From positions 62,001 to 126,000 of the forward strand of contig NZ_ALJC01000075.1 of NCBI RefSeq assembly GCF_000282975.1: a stretch of 64,000 bases of DNA, written 5' to 3'. This stretch comes from Pseudomonas psychrophila HA-4. GTDB taxonomy: Bacteria > Pseudomonadota > Gammaproteobacteria > Pseudomonadales > Pseudomonadaceae. Below are positions 56,561-64,000 of this stretch, in pieces (position 1 is the stretch's first letter; the number at the start of each line of letters is the position of its first letter). Both the position numbers and the translations under genes were made by a program. Under the pieces are notes generated by a model. The model did not search any database. It was not told where the DNA came from and was given only the letters and a program-made list of their open reading frames with translations.

Positions 56561-56757
56561 CATTTTTGGAGCTTGTTCAACTCATCGGCCTGACCTGCGT
56601 GGTGAGTGTGCTGCTGACCCTGTTCTCGCAGCGTATTCGCCTCCTCTTCAACGCGCATTTTGAGCAGTATCTTGCGCCTCGCTACCTGAAATCGCGCGGT
56701 GTCAGGCGTCGTGCCCCCGCGAGCCCATCAACGAGGGCGCCTGATGAACCCGTCTAA
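56557..56757 (+). CDS. bcsF: Cellulose biosynthesis protein BcsF
   Basis: A 66-residue single-pass inner-membrane protein: MTFLELVQLIGLTCVVSVLLTLFSQRIRLLFNAHFEQYLAPRYLKSRG. BcsF pairs with BcsE and BcsG at the membrane. The helix spans about residues 4-27, followed by a basic cytosolic tail. The start codon overlaps the bcsE stop, and its end overlaps the bcsG start by 14 nt. Confidence 0.93.
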   Translation: MTFLELVQLIGLTCVVSVLLTLFSQRIRLLFNAHFEQYLAPRYLKSRGVRRRAPASPSTRAPDEPV

Positions 56758-58390
56758 ATCCGCCGCTCCTGCGCAGGGAATGACCGGCCCCTGGCGCGGT
56801 CTTGGTGCGTGGAACCTGTATTTCCTAGCCAAGTTTTTATTGACCTGGACCGGGCACCTTAATTTTCAGATTCTGCCCAACCTGATCTTTGCACTGGTGT
56901 TGCTCATCCCCATCGCTCACCCGATGCTACGCCGCGCCCGTAGTCTGATTGCCATTCCGGTGGCTGTCGCACTGCTGTATCAGGACACTTGGTTCCCGCC
57001 CTTTAGCCGCTTGCTGGCGCAGCCCGGCGTGCTGAATTTCTCTTTTGACTACATCGTCGAGTTGCTGGGCCGTTTCATCGACTGGCAAGTGACAGCCATG
57101 TTGCTGCTGCTAGGTGTGGGTTATGTGTTCCTCAGCCCTTGGCTGCGCCTGACCACTTTTACGCTAGTGGGCTTTGCGTGGCTAAGCCTGGGCAGCTTGC
57201 AGTGGTTACTGCCTCCAGCAACTGTGCAGCCTATGGCCAGCACCCAGCCCGGTAGCACCACAGCCACCAATAACGTGGGTGAGCCGGACGATGCAACGCT
57301 TAACAGCTACCTCGACACGTTCTACCAGACTGAAGTCAAACGTAAGGTCGAGTTCAAGGAACCGACCGTTAAACCCCCGCCGTTTGACTTGCTGGTGATC
57401 AACATTTGTTCATTGGCCTGGGACGACCTCGACACGGTGGGATTGCGCAACAACGCACTGTTCAGCCAGATGGACGTGATTTTTGACAACTTCAACTCAG
57501 CCACAGCCTACAGTGGCCCGGCCGCCATTCGACTGTTACGCGCCAGTTGCGGGCAAACCTCACACGCTCAGTTGTATAAGGCCCCCGCCGATCAGTGCCT
57601 GTTGTTCGACGACTTACGCAAGCTGGGTTTCGCGGATGAGTTGATGCTCAATCACACCGGCGAATTCGATGGTTTTCTGCAAGAAGTGCGTGACCAAGGG
57701 CAATTGCCGCCGCCTGCGCTGGGCGTTACCCCGGTCGGTTTAGCGCGCACCTACGTCGGCTTTGATGGTTCACCGATTTGGCGTGACCGTGACGTACTGA
57801 GCAAATGGTGGCAACACCGCCTGGCCACAGACCAGCCAAGCATGGCGCTGTTCTACAACACCACCAGCCTGCATGACGGTAATCGACAGGTCACGGCCGA
57901 TGGTGGCACTCAACCGGCGGACTACAGCAGTCGGGCTCAGGTGTTGCTTGACGATTTGAATGGCTTCCTGAAAGAACTGCAAAAAAGCGGGCGCCGGGTG
58001 GTGGTCGCCATCGTTCCTGAACATGGTGCCGCGTTACATGGCGACCGGATGCAGATTTCCGGCATGCGCGAAATCCCCAGTGACGCCATCACCCATGTTC
58101 CGGTGGGCCTCAAGTTGATCAACATGGGCGAGACCGGCCAGACCGCCCCCGTGCATGTCGCCCAGACGAGCAGCTACCTAGCCATCGCTGAAATCATTGC
58201 GCGCCTATATGCCGCCCCGGCATTGAGCAATGGCCAGCCTGTGGACTGGTCGACCTTACTGACTGACTTGCCACAGACCGCAAAAGTATCGGAGAACTCA
58301 GGCACCGTCGTGCTCGATTACAACGGCAAGCCCTATGTGCGAATCAAGGAGAACGGCGGATGGCTACCCTACCCACAGCAACTCAAATAA
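56744..58390 (+). CDS. bcsG: Cellulose phosphoethanolamine transferase BcsG
   Basis: A 548-residue inner-membrane enzyme that adds phosphoethanolamine to cellulose. Four to five N-terminal helices (about 20-160) precede the periplasmic alkaline-phosphatase-like domain. The metal-site cysteine lies in LLVINICSLAWDDL and the nucleophile serine in FNSATAYSGPAAIRLLRASCGQ, as in E. coli BcsG. VPEHGAALHGD provides further metal ligands. ATG 56744 with GAGGG upstream is preferred over 56699, which would overlap all of the bcsF end. It implies a pEtN-modified cellulose product. Confidence 0.93.
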   Translation: MNPSKSAAPAQGMTGPWRGLGAWNLYFLAKFLLTWTGHLNFQILPNLIFALVLLIPIAHPMLRRARSLIAIPVAVALLYQDTWFPPFSRLLAQPGVLNFSFDYIVELLGRFIDWQVTAMLLLLGVGYVFLSPWLRLTTFTLVGFAWLSLGSLQWLLPPATVQPMASTQPGSTTATNNVGEPDDATLNSYLDTFYQTEVKRKVEFKEPTVKPPPFDLLVINICSLAWDDLDTVGLRNNALFSQMDVIFDNFNSATAYSGPAAIRLLRASCGQTSHAQLYKAPADQCLLFDDLRKLGFADELMLNHTGEFDGFLQEVRDQGQLPPPALGVTPVGLARTYVGFDGSPIWRDRDVLSKWWQHRLATDQPSMALFYNTTSLHDGNRQVTADGGTQPADYSSRAQVLLDDLNGFLKELQKSGRRVVVAIVPEHGAALHGDRMQISGMREIPSDAITHVPVGLKLINMGETGQTAPVHVAQTSSYLAIAEIIARLYAAPALSNGQPVDWSTLLTDLPQTAKVSENSGTVVLDYNGKPYVRIKENGGWLPYPQQLK

Positions 58391-58602
58391 GCGCCGATAT
58401 CCTGTCGCGCAATGAGCGCGCCGATGACATTGAACGGCTTAAGTCGATGATGGATTTACCGACACTGGCCTACGTCGACATCTCGGCGCAGATGGAGCTG
58501 TTACAGGCGCTAGAACGCTGGCCATTACTGGCGCACCTCGAAGCGCGCCATCGACTGCCTAAGCCTGCCGAGCTGCAAAAGACTAGGGTCGACACGCCAT
58601 GA
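58360..58602 (+). CDS. bcsR: Cellulose biosynthesis protein BcsR
   Basis: An 80-residue protein: MATLPTATQISADILSRNERADDIERLKSMMDLPTLAYVDISAQMELLQALERWPLLAHLEA. The DIERLK-MM-LP-L-Y-DIS block is the BcsR signature. BcsR stabilises BcsQ and the synthase complex in the cytosol. It overlaps bcsG by 31 nt in a different frame and shares ATGA with bcsQ. Confidence 0.92.
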   Translation: MATLPTATQISADILSRNERADDIERLKSMMDLPTLAYVDISAQMELLQALERWPLLAHLEARHRLPKPAELQKTRVDTP

Positions 58603-59321
58603 TCGCCATGAGCCTTCAAGGCATCCGCGGCGGAGTGGGCACCAGCACTACGCTTGCAGCGCTGAGCTTTGCGCTTAGCTCGCTGGGGCAAAAAGTGTTG
58701 GTGATCGACATGTGCCCGGAAAACGCCCTCGGCCTGCATTTCAACCTTGATTACGCACCTGCCGAAGGCTGGGCCCGCGCGACGTTGGACCAAACACCCT
58801 GGTATGAACATGCCTGGAACATTGAATCCGGTCTGGACGTGCTGCCCTACGGCACGCTGACCGATGTAGACGTGTTGCAACTCGATCAATTGCTGCGTGA
58901 TAACCCGCCATTGTGGTCCACGCGACAGGCCAGCCTAGCCCACAGCGTTGACTGGGTACTCTTTGACTTGCCGCAACGCTTGCCGGGGCATATAGCCAAC
59001 CCGCGCTGTGAGATTGCGCTCAACGTGCTGAACCTGGACGCGGCGAGCCATGTGCTGTTACAGCCCCAACGCAACAGCGCGCAGCGTTTGCTGGTCAATC
59101 GTTTTGACCCTGCCAGCCAGTTTCAGCGCGATCTATTGCTGCTATGGCAGCATCACTATGCGCAATCCTTGCTGCCGATCCATTTGCATGCTGACGAAGC
59201 CATGGCCGAAGCCTTGGCCAGGCGCGAGCCTGTTGGCCGCTATGCACCGGGCAGCCTGATTGCCCAAGACATCATCAGCCTGGCCAGTTGGTGCCTTTTA
59301 CGTGGCGGGAGGCTTGAATGA
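58599..59321 (+). CDS. bcsQ: Cellulose biosynthesis protein BcsQ (ParA/MinD-like)
   Basis: A 240-residue SIMIBI-type ATPase. The Walker A-like loop is IRGGVGTSTTLAALSF at about 9-24. It lacks the usual signature lysine pair of ParA, as is common in BcsQ, so ATP binding is expected but hydrolysis may be weak. The second strand has KVLVIDMCPENALGLHF and Walker B-like VDWVLFDLPQRLP. In E. coli BcsQ and BcsR form a polar complex needed for cellulose secretion. ATGA overlaps join it to bcsR and bcsA. Confidence 0.92.
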   Translation: MIAMSLQGIRGGVGTSTTLAALSFALSSLGQKVLVIDMCPENALGLHFNLDYAPAEGWARATLDQTPWYEHAWNIESGLDVLPYGTLTDVDVLQLDQLLRDNPPLWSTRQASLAHSVDWVLFDLPQRLPGHIANPRCEIALNVLNLDAASHVLLQPQRNSAQRLLVNRFDPASQFQRDLLLLWQHHYAQSLLPIHLHADEAMAEALARREPVGRYAPGSLIAQDIISLASWCLLRGGRLE

Positions 59322-61921
59322 CAGCCCGCCTGTTTCCCTATACGCACTTACGGCGTGAGCAAAACTGCACCCGTTTCACCGCCTTTATCCTGGCGCTGAT
59401 TCAAGTCTGCGGCTGGATCTTCCTACGCCTTGAATCGCCCGCCTGGCAGGCATTGCGCGAGCAACATCGACAGCTCTACCCACACTTGGCAGACAAACGC
59501 ATCACCCTTGGCGATCCGCTGCGTTATTTGACTCAGACCGCGTGGCTGTTGCTGGTGCGTCCGGCTGCGCAAACCCTGCCTCAGCGCCAACGCACGCGGC
59601 GGCGTCTTAAAGGCTACCTGATGGCTGTGTTCAGTATTGTGCAGCGGCCTTGGAACCTGCTGTCTGATGCCTTTGAACAGTTGCCAACGGCGATCAGCCC
59701 GCAAGTGCGCAAAGGGTCGCGCTGGTGGGGCGCAGTGCACTGGCCAATGCGCAAATTGCTGTACATCGCCATCGGCGCGCTGGCGGTGGTACTGATTTTT
59801 ATCTGTGTGACTGAACCCTTCGGTTACTTGGCGCAACTGGTGTTTGTGGTGCTGTTGTGGGCCATTGCGATGCTGGTGCGACGCATGCCGGGGCGTTTTC
59901 CGACGCTGTTGCTGATCGCACTGTCGGTGATCATCTCGTGCCGCTATTTATGGTGGCGCTACACCTCGACCCTGAACTGGAGCGACAAGCTGGATCTGGT
60001 CTGCGGCTTGATTTTGCTGCTGGCCGAAACGTATTCCTGGATGGTCCTGATCCTGGGGTATGTGCAAACCTCGTGGCCACTAAACCGCAAACCGGCGCAA
60101 TTACCGCCTGACCTGAACCTGTGGCCGACGGTCGATCTGTTGATCCCCACCTATAACGAAGAACTGTCGGTAACCCGTGGCACGGTGTACGCGGCATTGG
60201 GCATTGACTGGCCAAAAGACAAGCTGCGCATCCATTTGCTGGATGACGGCAACCGCGCCAGCTTCAAGATGTTTGCCGAGGAAGTGGGCATCAACTACAT
60301 CGCCCGCACTGACAACCGCCACGCCAAGGCTGGCAACCTTAACCATGCGCTGACCCAGATCGACGGTGATCTGGTGGCCATTTTTGACTGTGACCACATG
60401 CCCGCCCGCTCCTTTTTGCAATTGACCGTGGGCTGGTTTTTGCGCGACCCCAAACTGGCGCTGGTGCAAACCCCGCACCACTTCCTGTCGCCGGACCCGT
60501 TTGAGCGCAACCTCGGCACCTTCCGCAACCGTCCCAACGAAGGCGAACTGTTTTATGGCCTGGTGCAAGACGGCAACGACATGTGGAACGCGGCGTTTTT
60601 CTGCGGTTCGTGTGCCATCGTGCGGCGCACGGCGATTGACTCGATTGGCGGCTTTGCCGTCGAAACCGTCACCGAAGACGCCCACACGGCCTTGCGTTTG
60701 CACCGCAACGGTTGGAATTCGGCCTACCTGCGCATTCCGCAGGCGGCCGGGCTGGCCACCGAAAGTCTTTCGGCGCACATCGGCCAGCGCATTCGCTGGG
60801 CGCGGGGCATGGTGCAGATCTTCCGCACCGACAACCCGCTGTTGGGCAAAGGCCTCACGGTATTCCAGAGAGTGTGTTACGCCAACGCCATGCTGCACTT
60901 TCTGGTGGGCCTGCCGCGATTGGTGTTCCTCACTGCACCGTTGGCCTTCTTGTTGCTGCACGCCTACATCATCTACGCCCCGGCCTTGATGATTTTGCTC
61001 TACGTGTTGCCGCACATGATTCACGCCAGCCTGACCAACTCGCGGATGCAAGGCGCTTATCGCCAGACATTCTGGGGTGAGGTCTACGAAACAGTTTTGG
61101 CCTGGTACATCGCCAGGCCCACCACTGTGGCGCTGTTCAGCCCCTCACGCGGCAAGTTCAACGTGACGGCCAAGGGCGGGATGATGGAAGAGAACCAGTT
61201 CGACTGGCAGACCGCTAAGCCGTATCTGGTGTTGTCCGTGCTCAATGTGCTCGGCCTCGGGTTTGCAGTGTGGCGGCTGTTCACTGGCCCGGCAGATGAA
61301 ATCATCACCATTATCGTCAGTGTGTTGTGGGTCATTTATAACCTGCTGATCATTGGCGCTGCTGTCGCGGTGGCGGCTGAAGTGCGGCAAGTTCGGCATA
61401 CCCATCGCGTGCAAACCCGCTTGCCGGGCGCCATCAAACTGGCCGACGGCCACCGCTACCCCTGCGAACTGGTTGACTACTCCGACGGCGGGGTGGGTCT
61501 GTTGCTCAACCAACCCATTGCGCTGCCCGTTGGCTCGCTGGTGTCGCTGATTCTTCAGCGCGGCAACCGCGAGTTTGTCTTCAGCGGCAGCCTGACGCGC
61601 TCCCATGACCTGTTTATGGGACTGAACTTCGCCCAGTTGCCAGCCGAGCAAAAGATCGAATTTGTGCAATGCACGTTTGGCCGGGCAGATGCCTGGCTCG
61701 ATCACAACAGCGGATTTGAAGCCGACAAGCCGGTTCAGAGCCTCAGGGAGATCCTCGCCCTGGGTGCCAAAGGCTATTACCGCCTTTACGAATACCTACC
61801 TGCGTGGATGCGCCATCTGGCGCGGCCCTTGGTACGAGTGCTGCAGTGGTTGGGCAGCTTCTTTCCACGCATGCCAAAAGCATCCACCCCTCTTATTTCC
61901 GGGCCAGTGAGCAGATCATGA
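59318..61921 (+). CDS. bcsA: Cellulose synthase catalytic subunit BcsA
   Basis: An 867-residue inner-membrane glycosyltransferase family 2 enzyme that polymerises UDP-glucose and threads the chain across the membrane. The D,D,D,QxxRW signature is complete: DDG (D309/D310), DCD in AIFDCDHMPA, TED in TVTEDAHTALRL, and QRIRW at 490-494. The C-terminal PilZ domain has the c-di-GMP contacts R697-x3-R701 (RVQTR) and DYSDGG. About eight membrane helices surround the catalytic domain. It is activated by c-di-GMP. It overlaps bcsQ and bcsB by ATGA. Length is close to E. coli BcsA (872). Confidence 0.97.
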   Translation: MTARLFPYTHLRREQNCTRFTAFILALIQVCGWIFLRLESPAWQALREQHRQLYPHLADKRITLGDPLRYLTQTAWLLLVRPAAQTLPQRQRTRRRLKGYLMAVFSIVQRPWNLLSDAFEQLPTAISPQVRKGSRWWGAVHWPMRKLLYIAIGALAVVLIFICVTEPFGYLAQLVFVVLLWAIAMLVRRMPGRFPTLLLIALSVIISCRYLWWRYTSTLNWSDKLDLVCGLILLLAETYSWMVLILGYVQTSWPLNRKPAQLPPDLNLWPTVDLLIPTYNEELSVTRGTVYAALGIDWPKDKLRIHLLDDGNRASFKMFAEEVGINYIARTDNRHAKAGNLNHALTQIDGDLVAIFDCDHMPARSFLQLTVGWFLRDPKLALVQTPHHFLSPDPFERNLGTFRNRPNEGELFYGLVQDGNDMWNAAFFCGSCAIVRRTAIDSIGGFAVETVTEDAHTALRLHRNGWNSAYLRIPQAAGLATESLSAHIGQRIRWARGMVQIFRTDNPLLGKGLTVFQRVCYANAMLHFLVGLPRLVFLTAPLAFLLLHAYIIYAPALMILLYVLPHMIHASLTNSRMQGAYRQTFWGEVYETVLAWYIARPTTVALFSPSRGKFNVTAKGGMMEENQFDWQTAKPYLVLSVLNVLGLGFAVWRLFTGPADEIITIIVSVLWVIYNLLIIGAAVAVAAEVRQVRHTHRVQTRLPGAIKLADGHRYPCELVDYSDGGVGLLLNQPIALPVGSLVSLILQRGNREFVFSGSLTRSHDLFMGLNFAQLPAEQKIEFVQCTFGRADAWLDHNSGFEADKPVQSLREILALGAKGYYRLYEYLPAWMRHLARPLVRVLQWLGSFFPRMPKASTPLISGPVSRS

Positions 61922-64000
61922 GTCGATTCTCAAAAAAAGCATTCTTCGCCAGCCTTGCGCTTATGACCTTCGTCTCGGAACTGATGGCTGCCCCCTTGCC
62001 TTTACCGACGGTTGGGCCTGCGCCACTGCCCAAACTCCCGATACTGGAAAGCACTGATCCGCTGCCGAGTTGGACGGTGACCCGCACCTTCGAACAGATG
62101 GGACGTGCGACCGATACGCTACTGCTGGGCATCAACAGTGCAGAACACGTTGAGTTCAGCCTGCGCCGCGACCGGATAGCCAGCGATGCCAGTCTGCAAC
62201 TGGACTACACGCCCTCACCTTCCTTGATCCCGACGTTGTCGCATATCCGGGTCTACTTGAATGACGTGTTGATGGGCGTGCTGCCAATTGAAAAAGAGCA
62301 ATTGGGGCGTCAGACCCGCCAGAAAATGGCCCTCGATCCGCGACTGGTCTCGGACTTCAATCGCATTCGCCTGGAGTTCATCGGGCATTACACCGATATC
62401 TGCGAAGACCCGGCCAACAACACCTTGTGGGTCAACATCAGTCGGGGCAGTAGCATCACCCTGCAAGAGCAGGCTTTGAGCCTGACCAATGATCTGGCGT
62501 ATTTCCCGCTGCCATTCTTTGATCCCCGCAACAGCGGCAAGCTGGAGTTGCCGTTCGTATTTGCCGCCAACCCGACCCTTGGCGAGCAGCGCGCCGCCGC
62601 TATTCTGGCTTCCTACTTTGGCAGTCAGGCCAACTGGCGCGGCTCCAAGTTTGCTGTCTCGTTTGATGCGCTCCCCAGCGTGTCAAGCAAAGAAGCCACA
62701 CAGCCTTCTGTGGTATTTGCCACCAACGATCACCGTCCGGCGTTTATGCGTGATCTGGAGAAGTTTCCGGCCGTTAATGCACCCGTGGTGGCGTTAATTG
62801 ACCACCCGGATGCGCCTTACAGCAAAGTATTGCTGGTGATGGGTCGCAACGAAGACGACCTGACCACCGCAGCAAAGGCTCTCGCCCTGGGCGGTAACCT
62901 ATTGCGCGGCTCACGCGTCACTATCGACAACGTTCAGGAGTTGCAACCGCGTAAGCCTTACGACGCCCCGGCCTGGATGCGGACCGACCGCCCCGTGCGT
63001 TTTGCCGAGCTGATTACCTACCCTCAACAATTACAGGTCAGCGGGTTACAGCCGCGCCCCATTACCCTGGATGTGAACCTGCCCCCCGACCTGTTTGTGT
63101 GGCGCAACCAGGGTATCCCGCTGCGCACCCAATACCGCTACACCGCGCCATCGGCCAATGATGATTCGCGCTTGAACATCAGCCTCAATGATCAGTTCAT
63201 CACCAGCCTGCCGCTATTGCGCAAAGACACCAGCAGCTTTGAAGAACTGCGGTTGTCGGTGTTGTCCAATGATTCGGCCAACGTTAACGACAAACTGATT
63301 GTGCCGTCGCTGAAAATTGGCGACCGCAACCGTCTGCGCTTTGATTTCAATTTCGCCAGTACCGTGGGCAGCGCCCAACGTGATCGTTGCCAGACTATTT
63401 TGCCGGCCAACACCCAAGCGATCATCGACGAAGACTCCACCATCGACCTGTCTGGCTATCACCACTACATCAGCATGCCGGACCTCAAGGCTTTTGCTCG
63501 CAGCGGTTTCCCGTTCAGCCGTATGGCCGATTTGTCGGAATCGATTGTGGTGGTCCCAAGCAAAGGCACCGCCACGCAAATCAGCACCTTGCTGGAAGCT
63601 ATCGCGAGTATTTCCGCCCGTTCTGGCTATCCGGCCTTTGGCGTGCGCTTGAGTGATGATTGGCAATCGGCCTCAAAGGAAGATGTCGACCTGCTGCTAT
63701 TGGGCGAAATGGCGCCCGAGATGCGTGACAACCCGGACCTGAGCCTGTTGTTGCAACGCCAACACGACATGCTGGTTCAGCCTTACGGCAACAGCACCCT
63801 CGATGCCACCAATCGCCGTGGCCCTTCAATCGACGGGCGCAATCAGCCGGCCAACCGTATTGAAGTCACCGCCCACGCCCCTATCGCGGCCATGGTTGGC
63901 ATGCAGTCGCCGACCCATAACCAACGCAGCATTGTGGCGTTGCTGGGCAATGACGATGCCGACTACAGCCTGCTACGTGAGGCACTCAGCGACAGCGGAA
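61918..64000 (+). CDS. bcsB: Cellulose synthase periplasmic subunit BcsB, 3' end missing
   Basis: Runs off the right edge with 694 residues seen of an expected 740-780. A signal peptide at about 1-24 (MSRFSKKAFFASLALMTFVSELMAAPLPLP) is followed by the periplasmic carbohydrate-binding and flavodoxin-like domains: WTVTRTFEQMGRATDTLLLGINSAEHVEFSLRRDR, VEFSL, LNDVLMGVLPIEKEQ and RNRLRFDFNFASTVGSAQRDRCQT. The membrane anchor helix that contacts BcsA is expected beyond the edge. BcsB guides the glucan through the periplasm. Confidence 0.96.
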   Translation, partial: MSRFSKKAFFASLALMTFVSELMAAPLPLPTVGPAPLPKLPILESTDPLPSWTVTRTFEQMGRATDTLLLGINSAEHVEFSLRRDRIASDASLQLDYTPSPSLIPTLSHIRVYLNDVLMGVLPIEKEQLGRQTRQKMALDPRLVSDFNRIRLEFIGHYTDICEDPANNTLWVNISRGSSITLQEQALSLTNDLAYFPLPFFDPRNSGKLELPFVFAANPTLGEQRAAAILASYFGSQANWRGSKFAVSFDALPSVSSKEATQPSVVFATNDHRPAFMRDLEKFPAVNAPVVALIDHPDAPYSKVLLVMGRNEDDLTTAAKALALGGNLLRGSRVTIDNVQELQPRKPYDAPAWMRTDRPVRFAELITYPQQLQVSGLQPRPITLDVNLPPDLFVWRNQGIPLRTQYRYTAPSANDDSRLNISLNDQFITSLPLLRKDTSSFEELRLSVLSNDSANVNDKLIVPSLKIGDRNRLRFDFNFASTVGSAQRDRCQTILPANTQAIIDEDSTIDLSGYHHYISMPDLKAFARSGFPFSRMADLSESIVVVPSKGTATQISTLLEAIASISARSGYPAFGVRLSDDWQSASKEDVDLLLLGEMAPEMRDNPDLSLLLQRQHDMLVQPYGNSTLDATNRRGPSIDGRNQPANRIEVTAHAPIAAMVGMQSPTHNQRSIVALLGNDDADYSLLREALSDSG

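Noticed and set aside
60101..61051. 316-codon minus-strand frame
   Set aside because: Mirror of bcsA, which has all its catalytic motifs here.

Overview
The window reads as a chromosomal segment of a Pseudomonas of the fluorescens lineage. The evidence is the gene content (membrane PQQ glucose dehydrogenase, a FAN1-type nuclease with VRR-NUC domain, a PA4872-like oxaloacetate decarboxylase, an all-in-one bcs cellulose operon, REP-like palindromes) and above all a near-perfect chromosome-dimer resolution site (dif) at 31838-31865. The nine FtsK-orienting GGGNAGGG octamers I noticed all point toward that site from both sides, so the window lies in the replication terminus region. No rRNA, tRNA, CRISPR array or intact insertion sequence was seen.

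Layout. 1-2.6 kb is accessory debris: the start of a membrane protein running off the left edge, the N-terminal stub of a phage-type integrase, a two-gene YeeE/YedE transporter, a truncated BrnA-like antitoxin, and an imperfect direct repeat bracketing most of it. 2.7-10.3 kb holds small metabolic and regulatory genes: acetyltransferase, carboxymuconolactone decarboxylase-like protein, a DMT transporter with a large internal deletion followed by an SDR dehydrogenase, an AraC regulator divergent from an MFS exporter, and a LysR regulator divergent from a quinone-oxidoreductase-like enzyme. 10.5-17.8 kb carries a 479-residue protein of unknown family, then FAN1, an XPD-type iron-sulfur helicase with an N-terminal RecB/Cas4-like nuclease signature, a RidA-like protein and a DSD1-like amino acid deaminase. 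17.8-20.5 kb has the oxaloacetate decarboxylase, a lone ABC ATPase and a thymidylate-kinase-like protein.

20.7-31.6 kb is a catabolic cluster for GABA and related compounds: FAD/Fe-S D-2-hydroxyacid dehydrogenase, PucR regulator, gabT, GABA permease, succinate-semialdehyde dehydrogenase and a second class III aminotransferase. A recurring 11-bp motif near TCCTAYTTAWA lies in front of four of these units and may be the PucR operator. The dif site follows, then an AbrB-like/HEPN-like convergent pair, gcd (glucose to gluconate in the periplasm), a TerC/CBS/CorC membrane protein, a LysR-FAD oxidase-periplasmic binding protein group resembling polyamine use, and a tyrosine recombinase.

42.5-47.7 kb contains an mgtA Mg2+ ATPase behind a leader of about 670 nt with two small ORFs, then a Na/Pi cotransporter. 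47.7-53.8 kb has a FixJ-type response regulator and PAS histidine kinase divergent from an acyl-CoA synthetase/acyl-CoA dehydrogenase pair. From 55.0 kb to the right edge the cellulose operon bcsE-F-G-R-Q-A-B runs with overlapping start and stop codons, preceded by a FleQ-box-like palindrome and a pair of mutually exclusive hairpins.
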